Assembly: GCA_964537875.1 (NCBI GenBank)
Contig: CAZIDN010000142.1
Span: 1 to 5,112, forward strand
Direction of reading: 5' to 3'
Source of the DNA: JAPKZH01 sp964537875
Lineage (GTDB): Bacteria > Acidobacteriota > Aminicenantia > Aminicenantales > UBA4085
DNA: 5,112 bases
Part shown: in pieces, positions 1 through 4,854 of the stretch
Position numbering within the stretch: the first letter of the stretch is position 1
Layout: each line of letters opens with the position of its first letter
Position numbers and translations under genes: made by a program
Notes under the pieces: model-generated
Told to the model about the DNA's origin: nothing
Seen by the model: the letters and a program-made list of their open reading frames with translations, nothing else
Databases searched by the model: none

Positions 1-122
1 ATGTCAAAAAGAATCCCTACAAGCCGTTCCTGCCGGCGGACGCCAAGCCGCCCCTGGATATCAACGAGGAGCTGATGAATAAATACCGCCCATTGTTGGA
101 GAAAATGATCATCGACCGGTGA
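1..122 (+). CDS. C-terminal end of an unidentified protein (5' end outside window)
   Basis: An open frame enters from the left edge, with the first full codon at base 3, and ends at TGA 120-122. This gives 39 residues ending in LLEKMIIDR. The composition is protein-like: it has Pro-rich segments (NPYKPFLPADAKPP), then an amphipathic helix-like stretch (INEELMNKYRPLLEKMI). The other two plus frames give shorter, arginine- or glycine-rich peptides of low plausibility, so this frame is preferred. I do not recognise the family. The tail is too short to carry a diagnostic motif and the start lies upstream of the window. The gene runs toward the minus-strand TPM-domain gene, so the two are convergent. 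Confidence 0.55.
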   Translation, partial: VKKNPYKPFLPADAKPPLDINEELMNKYRPLLEKMIIDR

Positions 123-131
123 TGAGAGCTA

Positions 132-143
132 TTCTTTAAAGAA
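132..143. repeat. 12-bp perfect palindrome after the first gene
   Basis: TTCTTTAAAGAA is self-complementary and begins 10 bases after the stop codon of the leftmost gene. It sits inside a weak outer stem (TGAGAGC at 123-129 against GCGCTCA at 151-157, one mismatch). No T-run follows, so it is not a standard intrinsic terminator. It could be part of a 3'-end structure or be chance. Confidence 0.3.
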
Positions 144-188
144 CGGCGGGGCGCTCATACAAACATAATAAATAAAGTGACAATGTAT

Positions 189-314
189 GGGCGGCGCTTA
201 GGCCGTCCTCAAGCCCCCGTAGCGGAGGGGGGCCCCGTCGGCTTTTCCGACGGGGGGAACCGACGGGACTGGTTCCCCGGGGCCCGGGGGCTACGGGCGG
301 CCCAAGCGCCACCC
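189..314. repeat. 126-bp nested fold-back element (REP/MITE-like or structured 3' RNA)
   Basis: The element is a long imperfect palindrome. The outer arms 189-205 and 298-314 pair at 15 of 17 positions (core GGCGCTTAGGCCG against CGGCCCAAGCGCC). The next stem, 216-223 (CCCGTAGC) with 290-297 (GCTACGGG), is perfect and directly abuts the outer arm on the right, while about 10 bases bulge out on the left. Inside are two hairpins. One is 233-241/247-255 (CCCCGTCGG, loop CTTTT, CCGACGGGG). The other is 254-261/271-278 (GGGGAACC, 9-nt loop, GGTTCCCC), which overlaps the first by two bases. No reading frame explains it. It lies between two convergent genes, the usual home of REP-like repeats. It could also act as a bidirectional transcription stop or mRNA 3'-end stabiliser, although no T-tract follows it. 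No target-site duplication is obvious. Confidence 0.7.
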
Positions 315-348
315 GAACGGGGAAGTCATTTTAATTATTGCGTTGATA

Positions 349-819
349 TTAGTTATCCTGTTTTTTCTTTTTCCGGACGAGGTCCACGTCATCGGGAAGC
401 TCGTTGGCATCCGACAGAGGATCATAGGGAAAATGGGCTGCCAGATGCTCTCCGACTTCTTCAATGCCTTTGATGAGCCCCTCTGTGAAATCGCCTTTCC
501 GAAATTTCTCGGACATGGCAGCGGCAATATGCTCCCAGAATTCCTGGCCCACTTTGGCATGGATCCCCTCGTCGCCGAGGACGACAAAGCGGCGCCTGGA
601 GGGGACGATGAAAAAAAGGATGCCGTTTCTCTGGCGGGTGTTGGACATCCCCAGGCGCCGGAACGCCTTTTCGGCGACGGGCCGGACCTTCCCGTAAAAA
701 AACGGGGAGACAGAGACGCGGATTTCCCCCGACGTCTTTTTTTCAGCGGTCTGGATGGCTTCCCGTATTTTTTGGGAATCCAGGCGTTTTAAAAGTTTTC
801 GGCGGTGCATGAAGGTCAT
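349..819 (-). CDS. Small TPM-domain protein without signal peptide
   Basis: This 156-residue protein belongs to the TPM family (TLP18.3/Psb32/MOLO-1; Pfam TPM_phosphatase). Its form is the small one often found beside lemA and ygcG. Visible family features are the TSGEIRV strand (29-35), the core N-G-I-L-F-F-I-V-P (65-73), R-R-F-V-V-L-G-D-E-G-I-H (76-87), the FW at 94-95, and the G-x-H-L-A-x-H-F-P helix end (123-131) followed by N-E-L-P (139-142). There is no signal peptide or membrane helix, so a cytoplasmic location is inferred. The C-terminus is lysine-rich (149-153). The ATG at 819 is preferred over Met4 because GAGGAGAGG lies 3-9 bases upstream. The gap to the ygcG stop is only 16 bases, so it is the last gene of that operon. 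Plant TLP18.3 has reported phosphatase activity, but the bacterial function is unknown. Confidence 0.85.
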   Translation of the reverse strand: MTFMHRRKLLKRLDSQKIREAIQTAEKKTSGEIRVSVSPFFYGKVRPVAEKAFRRLGMSNTRQRNGILFFIVPSRRRFVVLGDEGIHAKVGQEFWEHIAAAMSEKFRKGDFTEGLIKGIEEVGEHLAAHFPYDPLSDANELPDDVDLVRKKKKQDN

Positions 820-835
820 GTTCCTCTCCTCGGCA

Positions 836-1579
836 TCACCAGCCTCCCGAAGCTCCTCCGCCTCCGGACCGGCCGCCTCCTCCGCTGAATCCGCCGCCTC
901 CCCCGCCCCAGCTACCGCCTCCGCCCCGGCCGCCGGAAAGAATATTGAACAAGAGCCAAAGGGCGAGAGAGGGATGGGTGATAAAAAGGATCAGAAAAAA
1001 GATGATGCCAATGACGATGAGGACTGCAGAAACCGCGGACTTTCCCTGAGGTCTCGCCTCCGGCTCACGCCCCTGCCCGCTCGGAGAAAACGGCCGGCCG
1101 GAAATCGTCTGGAGCAGGCTGGCCACCGCTTCCGTCACGGCCCGGTTGCTATCTCCCGCCCGAATCCCCGGTGCCAGGATATCGTTGATCACGCGGGAAG
1201 CGATGATATCGGGGACAATGCTCTCGAGGCCGTAGCCGACCTCGATGCGGATCTTCCTGTCGTCGGCCATGATGAAAAGAACGAGACCGTCGTCGAGGCC
1301 CTTGCGTCCGACCTTCCAGGCTTCAAACGCCTTGACCGCAAATTCCTCGATGGGATAGCCCTCGGTGGTCTTGCCGATATAGAACAAAACCTGGTGGCCG
1401 GTCGAACGCTCAAAGGCTTCCAGCTGCGAATCCAGCTCGGCCACGGTCTGCGGCGAAAGAAAACCCGCTGTATCCGTCGCCCAGCGAGAGGGTGAAGGAG
1501 GAATCTTGATACCTTGAAAGGCATAAAAAGGCAGACAGAAAAAAAGAAGGAAAACGAGCCGCGAAAGCCGGAAGCGCAC
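836..1579 (-). CDS. ygcG: YgcG-type exported TPM-domain protein with glycine-rich tail
   Basis: This 247-residue protein has the standard YgcG layout. Residues 1-22 are a signal peptide (basic MRFRLSR, then a Leu/Phe-rich core ending near FYA-FQ). Residues 33-160 are the TPM domain, with WATDTAGFLS (33-42), TGHQVLFYIG (60-69), A-W-K-V-G (87-91), D-D-G-L-V-L-F (96-102) and R-I-E-V-G-Y-G-L-E (111-119). Residues 183-201 form a transmembrane helix, with a further hydrophobic patch to 214. Residues 216-247 are almost all Gly/Ser and end in GASGGW, as is usual for the family. The TPM domain is therefore expected outside the inner membrane, anchored by the C-terminal helix. The start is GTG, 11 bases after the lemA stop. 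The Shine-Dalgarno sequence is weak, so translational coupling to lemA is likely. No better in-frame start exists before Met104. The biochemical role is unknown. Broadly, LemA and YgcG are linked to the envelope. Confidence 0.88.
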   Translation of the reverse strand: MRFRLSRLVFLLFFCLPFYAFQGIKIPPSPSRWATDTAGFLSPQTVAELDSQLEAFERSTGHQVLFYIGKTTEGYPIEEFAVKAFEAWKVGRKGLDDGLVLFIMADDRKIRIEVGYGLESIVPDIIASRVINDILAPGIRAGDSNRAVTEAVASLLQTISGRPFSPSGQGREPEARPQGKSAVSAVLIVIGIIFFLILFITHPSLALWLLFNILSGGRGGGGSWGGGGGGFSGGGGRSGGGGASGGW

Positions 1580-1590
1580 GGGACGCCCGA

Positions 1591-2199
1591 TCAGAACTTA
1601 ACTTTGGGGGCTGTTTCTGCGCCGGCCTGGGCCTTGAAATAGGCTTTTTCTTTGAAGCGCTCCCCGAACAACCCGGCGATGAGGACCGTGGGGAATTTCA
1701 TCCGCTTGGTGTTAAAGGCTTGGGCTGATTCATTGAAGCGCATCCGCTCTATGGTGATCCGGTTTTCCGTCTGTTCCAGCTGAACCTGAAGGTCTCGGAA
1801 ATTCTGGGTCGCCTTGAGCTCGGGATATTTCTCGACAACCACCATCAGCCTGGACAGGGCTGAGGACAGCCCATCCTGGGCTTCCTGAAACTTGGCGAAA
1901 GCATCAGGATTGTTAACCAAGTTCGCGCCCAGCTGGACTTGCCCGACCTTGGACCTGGCTTCGGTGACGGCCGTGAACGTCTCTTTTTCGAAAGCGGCCG
2001 CGCCTTTCACAGTTTCCACCAAGTTCGGCACGAGGTCCGCCCGGCGCTGGTAAACGTTCTCCACCTGCGCCCATTTGGCCCTGACGTCCTGGTCAAGCTT
2101 GACCAGAGAATTGTAGGTCCCGATGCCAGACAGGGCAAAAATAATCACGATGATGACAACGAGCCCTAGACATCCTAAAGTCAGTCTTTTGTCAGCCAT
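1591..2199 (-). CDS. lemA: LemA family protein
   Basis: This 202-residue protein is of typical LemA length. Residues 10-25 are a hydrophobic N-terminal anchor, with the helical body expected outside the membrane. The conserved first helix is Y29-N-S-L-V-K-L-D through W43-A-Q-V-E-N-V-Y-Q-R-R-A-D-L-V-P-N-L (60). The second signature runs from Y125-P-E-L-K-A through F134, L-E-Q-T-E-N-R-I (141-148) to F155-N and F162-N-T-K (165), ending with F169-P and a GLFGERFKEKAYF segment. Cys10 lies in TLGC, but the hydrophobic stretch follows it, so I read this as a signal anchor and not a lipoprotein. ATG 2199 has AGGAAGGG seven bases upstream and a promoter behind it. It is the first gene of the lemA-ygcG-TPM cluster. 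LemA is widespread and its exact function is unresolved. Confidence 0.93.
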   Translation of the reverse strand: MADKRLTLGCLGLVVIIVIIFALSGIGTYNSLVKLDQDVRAKWAQVENVYQRRADLVPNLVETVKGAAAFEKETFTAVTEARSKVGQVQLGANLVNNPDAFAKFQEAQDGLSSALSRLMVVVEKYPELKATQNFRDLQVQLEQTENRITIERMRFNESAQAFNTKRMKFPTVLIAGLFGERFKEKAYFKAQAGAETAPKVKF

Positions 2200-2248
2200 G
2201 GTTTTTCCCTTCCTCTCCCGTGAATTTTAAAATAAGCCTCAGACATGA

Positions 2249-2277
2249 ATTCTAATCGCAACGGGAAAGAAATTCAA
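2249..2277 (-). promoter_or_regulatory. Sigma-70-like promoter of the lemA operon
   Basis: On the minus strand, TTGAAT (2272-2277) is separated by exactly 17 bases from TAGAAT (2249-2254). That gives 4/6 and 5/6 matches to the consensus. It lies in the 89-base gap between the glgC stop and lemA, about 50 bases before the lemA ATG. Transcription should begin near 2242. No glgC terminator hairpin is seen in this gap, so read-through from glgC may add to expression. Confidence 0.65.
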
Positions 2278-2288
2278 CTGGATTCCGG

Positions 2289-3566
2289 TCAGATGACCGT
2301 CCCGTCCGGGATGATCCCGTTTTTAGGGACGACAATGATACCGCTGACAATCACATAATTCTCCGCCTGCTCATCCCTGACACTCCTGGCATTGATCAGC
2401 TTCACGCCGTTGCCGATACGGGCGTTCTTATCGATGATCGCATTCCGGATTTCGCAGTCGCGCCCGATTCCGATGGGAGGATTTCCAAGGGCGGCGTTCT
2501 GGGCCAGCTCTGCCTGGGATTCAAAATAGTCCGCCCCCATGACGACGGTCCGGGCCAAGAGACAATGTTCACCGATTCTGGACCGGACGCCGACGATCGA
2601 ATGATCGATCCTGGAGTTGCTGATGATGCTTCCCTCGCAAAGAATCGAATTCGAGACTTTCGAGGAAAGGATCTTTGAGCCGGGGAGAAAGCGGGCGTGG
2701 GTGAAAATGGGGTTTTCCTCGTCGTAGAAATTGAACTTGGGAAGCGGCTCGGTGAGGTTCAGGTTGGCCTCAAAAAAGCTGGGAATGGTCCCGATATCCT
2801 CCCAGTAGCCGTCAAAAAAGTAGCCGAAGACCTTTTTTTGGCTGATGGCCAGAGGGATGACTTCTCTGCCGAAATCCTCATGGCGGCTGTGCTCGAGCAG
2901 CTCCTTGAGCGCGTTCCAGTTGAAAAGGTAGATCCCCATCGAGGCCAGGTGCGTCCGGCCGGCCGGAGGAATGCCGAATTCCTGAAATACATCTTCCGGG
3001 ATTCTCATCCGCTCGACAAGCGCCGGGTCTTTCGGTTTTTCCTGAAATTCCACCACCCGGCCGTTCCGGTCCACTTTCATCACGCCTAAATCTCCGACTT
3101 GGTCGGCTCGGACGGGGATGACGGAGATGCTGATATCCGCGCCTTTCTCGAGGTGAAAATCCACGAATTTCCGGAAATCCATCCGGTAGAGATGATCTCC
3201 CGATAGAATCAAGGCCATGTCGCCCAGGTTCTCGAAAAACGGGAGGTTCTGACGGACCGCGTCCGCCGTCCCCTGATACCAGTCCCTGCTTTCCAGGGTC
3301 TGTTGGGCGGATAGGATCGTCACGAAATCCTTGGTGAAGATGTCGAAGCGATAGGTCAGAAAAATGTGCCGGTGGAGCGACTCGCTGCTGAACTGGGTCA
3401 GGATGAATATTTTCCGGTAGCCGGAATGGATGCAATTGCTGATCGGGATGTCGATCAGGCGGAAGCGGCCGGCAATCGGCACGGCCGGTTTGCTGCGGAT
3501 CTTGGTCAAGGGATAAAGGCGGCTCCCCTGCCCGCCGGCCATCACAATGGCAATGACTTTGGCCAT
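2289..3566 (-). CDS. glgC: Glucose-1-phosphate adenylyltransferase (ADP-glucose pyrophosphorylase)
   Basis: The enzyme makes ADP-glucose and diphosphate from ATP and glucose-1-phosphate, the committed step of bacterial glycogen synthesis, in the cytoplasm as a tetramer. The protein has 425 residues, close to the usual 420-430. Visible are the nucleotide loop G11-G-Q-G-S-R-L-Y-P-L-T with K26-P-A-V-P, the W96-Y-Q-G-T-A-D-A-V-R-Q segment, and L121-S-G-D-H-L-Y-R-M-D, whose D124 matches the catalytic Asp142 of the E. coli enzyme. Also visible are E176-K-P (K177 corresponds to the glucose-1-phosphate-binding Lys195), L207-A-S-M-G-I-Y and Y254-W-E-D-I-G-T. Residues from about 290 form the left-handed beta-helix, ending in V407-S-G-I-I-V-V-P-K-N and D421-G-T-V-I. 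The loop, the WYQGTADAVRQ motif and the C-terminus resemble cyanobacterial and plant enzymes more than enteric ones. AAGAGGAG sits six bases before ATG 3566. No glgA or glgB is in the window. Confidence 0.96.
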   Translation of the reverse strand: MAKVIAIVMAGGQGSRLYPLTKIRSKPAVPIAGRFRLIDIPISNCIHSGYRKIFILTQFSSESLHRHIFLTYRFDIFTKDFVTILSAQQTLESRDWYQGTADAVRQNLPFFENLGDMALILSGDHLYRMDFRKFVDFHLEKGADISISVIPVRADQVGDLGVMKVDRNGRVVEFQEKPKDPALVERMRIPEDVFQEFGIPPAGRTHLASMGIYLFNWNALKELLEHSRHEDFGREVIPLAISQKKVFGYFFDGYWEDIGTIPSFFEANLNLTEPLPKFNFYDEENPIFTHARFLPGSKILSSKVSNSILCEGSIISNSRIDHSIVGVRSRIGEHCLLARTVVMGADYFESQAELAQNAALGNPPIGIGRDCEIRNAIIDKNARIGNGVKLINARSVRDEQAENYVIVSGIIVVPKNGIIPDGTVI

Positions 3567-3593
3567 GGGACGCTCCTCTTTTTATTCGCCAAG

Positions 3594-3622
3594 AGTATAT
3601 ACCAGCCGAAGCCCAAATCCAA
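3594..3622 (-). promoter_or_regulatory. Candidate sigma-70-like promoter of glgC
   Basis: On the minus strand, TTGGAT (3617-3622) and TATACT (3594-3599) are separated by 17 bases. The -10 box matches 5/6 and the -35 box 3/6. It would start transcription about 20 bases before the glgC ribosome binding site AAGAGGAG (3573-3580). It points away from the PilZ promoter, with about 85 bases between the two -35 boxes. Confidence 0.5.
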
Positions 3623-3707
3623 TTCTCTTTGTTCAAGCCAGGGACATGCCGTAACAGGACCCCCTTTCAATTGTATGGAAGCGCCAGCCTCGAGCCTTTT
3701 TTTTCTT

Positions 3708-3735
3708 TTGACATTCCTTCTCGCGTTGGTATATT
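3708..3735 (+). promoter_or_regulatory. Sigma-70-like promoter of the PilZ gene
   Basis: A perfect -35 TTGACA (3708-3713) is followed after 16 bases by TATATT (3730-3735, 5/6). An alternative -10 is TATTCT at 3732-3737 with an 18-base spacer. A T-rich tract (3697-3709) lies directly upstream. Transcription should start near 3742, leaving a leader of about 48 bases before ATG 3790. Confidence 0.7.
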
Positions 3736-3789
3736 CTACTAGTGGTTGGCACTTCTAGGGAAAGGGAGCAGGCTACAAGGGAGGTTTTT

Positions 3790-4233
3790 ATGGCCGAACT
3801 AAACTTGGAAAAAAGGACTTGCCTTAGGTTCCGCATTCCCGGGGCCACCGTCAGCTACAAGAAAGATAAGCTCTTGCTCAAAAAGGGGCAGGATTATATC
3901 GAAGAGTTCTGCCCCGTTTTGGACATCAGCCGCGGCGGCATCCGCTTTCTGTCCCAGGAAATCCTCAAATACGAGAGCAAGGTGGCCCTAAAGATTAGCA
4001 TCCCCGGCGAGACCATTCCCATGGTCCTCAAGGGAATCGTCCGCTGGTATTCCCCGAACCCCGGCAAAAGCTACAAATATCAGATCGGCGTCCAGTTTCT
4101 TGCCTATGGGGAAAAGCGGGACCAGAACAATCCTGCCGGCTTGACTAAAATCGTCGCCCTCGAGCAAAAATTCCTGGATGAATCGGGCCTGGCCGAGCAA
4201 GGACGAAAAGACAAGGACGAATTCAGTATCTGA
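3790..4233 (+). CDS. PilZ-domain protein, probable c-di-GMP receptor
   Basis: This 147-residue single-domain PilZ protein carries both c-di-GMP-binding signatures. The R-x-x-x-R motif is R9-T-C-L-R13, and D45-I-S47-R-G-G50 matches D/N-x-S-x-x-G. These are followed by the usual beta-barrel strands, including G82-I-V-R-W and Y97-Q-I-G-V-Q-F. An insertion between the two motifs (residues 22-40, lysine-rich) and a charged C-terminal helix from about 117 are seen. There is no signal peptide or membrane helix, so it is cytoplasmic. ATG 3790 is chosen because AAGGGAGGT ends four bases before it. An upstream in-frame GTG at 3742 coincides with the predicted transcript start and has no ribosome binding site. 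PilZ proteins pass the c-di-GMP level to motility, secretion or polysaccharide machinery, but the partner here is unknown. The gene is divergent from glgC and seems to stand alone. Confidence 0.88.
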   Translation: MAELNLEKRTCLRFRIPGATVSYKKDKLLLKKGQDYIEEFCPVLDISRGGIRFLSQEILKYESKVALKISIPGETIPMVLKGIVRWYSPNPGKSYKYQIGVQFLAYGEKRDQNNPAGLTKIVALEQKFLDESGLAEQGRKDKDEFSI

Positions 4234-4574
4234 GCAGGCCTATTTTCGGGCTGTCGGCTTCTCTCCTTCAACTACCACCTGCGAGTAGTACGCGTTCTCC
4301 TCGGCCGCCATCAGGGCGACCTGCTCCAAGAGATGGAAGGGAAGGTCCGGGCGATTTCCGGCTCTTAGGACCCGCGGCCGGTTCCCGGGTTGCTTTTCCG
4401 TTCTCTCCGGCCGGCCTTGACATGGCCTGTTCGAACCGGTTTTAAAAATGAGGACCACGTACCGGTGCAGCGATATGGGGATGTCGGGGAGGCCGTCTTG
4501 ACGCACGCTTTAGCCATTAGCTTTGCACGCCAGCGCCTAAAAGAGCGCGTCAGGACGGACGGCGGTGATCTTGA
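4234..4574. other. 341-bp stretch without a convincing gene
   Basis: No recognisable gene, tRNA or clear terminator follows the PilZ stop. A minus-strand frame at 4240-4506 could encode 88 residues. Its C-terminal third (from HLLEQVALMAAEEN to the end) uses mostly G/C-ending codons, like a real gene remnant. The rest is Arg/Pro-rich and no family is recognised. An overlapping plus-strand frame (to 4590) is no better. A GC-rich inverted repeat (CGGCCGG near 4375 and CCGGCCG near 4410) is present without a T-run. Because a broken ATPase end follows, the stretch may be decayed or rearranged sequence. Confidence 0.4.
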
Positions 4575-4685
4575 CAGGAGACGGACATAGTTGTTAACTA
4601 TCCGTTGTTAGCGATCATGCTGCCGGGCTATGTGATCCTCACTCAGCTGGTCAAAACCTGGTTTTACCGCAGATTCGACGATTGA
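4575..4685 (+). pseudogene. Isolated C-terminal end of a MgtA-like Mg2+ P-type ATPase
   Basis: The frame ending at TGA 4683-4685 reads NYPLLAIMLPGYVILTQLVK then TWFYRRFDD. This resembles the last transmembrane helix and tail of P3B magnesium-transporting ATPases (E. coli MgtA ends in AGYMTLTQLVKGFYSRRYGWQ, recalled from memory). The match starts around 4590 and the frame is closed by a stop at 4572-4574. About 860 upstream residues expected for the family (P-type DKTGT site, ATP-binding domain, other helices) are absent. The nearest preceding frames do not resume it. I read it as a remnant left by deletion or rearrangement. The alternative is a tiny membrane peptide starting at ATG 4617 (23 residues), but no convincing ribosome binding site precedes that ATG. 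Confidence 0.62.
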
Positions 4686-4716
4686 TGACGGTCACTCTTT
4701 GAATGCGGAAAGATGT

Positions 4717-4732
4717 TGGCATGAAAACTGCA
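4717..4732 (+). promoter_or_regulatory. Candidate sigma-54 (RpoN) promoter
   Basis: TGGCATGAAAACTGCA fits the -24/-12 pattern TGGCACG-N4-TTGCW with 10 of 12 defined bases. The invariant GG (4718-4719) and GC (4730-4731) are correctly spaced. The expected start is near 4743, leaving about 80 bases of purine-rich leader before the first ribosome binding site of the lipoprotein gene. No sigma-70 promoter of similar quality is seen in 4686-4824. An activator site upstream was not identified. Confidence 0.55.
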
Positions 4733-4824
4733 TAAACACAGGTGGCTTCTCCCAAGCCCATCGGACTTTCAAAAAAAAGATAGGCGCAGGACAGCGAGAG
4801 GCCAAGGAAAAGAAGGAGGACAAA

Positions 4825-4854
4825 ATGATTTGGACGGAGGGAAATCAGCCATGA
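4825..4854 (+). CDS. Nine-codon leader ORF coupled to the lipoprotein gene
   Basis: ATG 4825 is preceded, at a five-base spacing, by the ideal Shine-Dalgarno AAGGAGG (4813-4819). It encodes MIWTEGNQP and stops at TGA 4852-4854. That stop overlaps the ATG of the lipoprotein gene as ATGA. The lipoprotein's own GGAGG (4836-4840) lies inside this mini-ORF, 10 bases before its start. The arrangement suggests that ribosomes ending here restart on the lipoprotein gene. The peptide itself has no recognised family and may have no function beyond coupling. Confidence 0.5.
   Translation: MIWTEGNQP

Noticed and set aside
343..1495. Long plus-strand reading frames opposite the two TPM genes
   Set aside because: They are antisense shadows. 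Their Ala/Ser/Pro-rich or low-complexity products come from the complementary strand of the glycine-rich tail and TPM codons, and none has a family motif.
2697..3636. Overlapping frames on both strands inside glgC
   Set aside because: glgC has full-length motif conservation, and the alternatives are Arg/Pro/His-rich shadows.
3685..3709. CTCGAG palindrome followed by a T-run as an intrinsic terminator
   Set aside because: The palindrome is only six bases with no loop, and the T-tract abuts a perfect -35 box. It is better read as promoter-upstream sequence.
3742..3789. Extended GTG start of the PilZ protein (16 extra residues)
   Set aside because: It lies at the predicted transcript start, lacks a ribosome binding site, and the extra residues are not part of a PilZ fold. 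ATG 3790 has a strong site.
4234..4265. Terminator after the PilZ gene
   Set aside because: The only hairpin (CAGGCC/GGGCTG) has an internal mismatch and no T-run.
4428..4442. GTTCGAACC-like stretch as a tRNA T-arm
   Set aside because: The flanking bases do not form the 5-bp T-stem on either strand, and no acceptor or anticodon arms can be built around it.
4390..4590. 66-residue plus-strand frame as a gene
   Set aside because: It starts at TTG without a ribosome binding site, has arginine-rich noise-like composition and no recognised motif.
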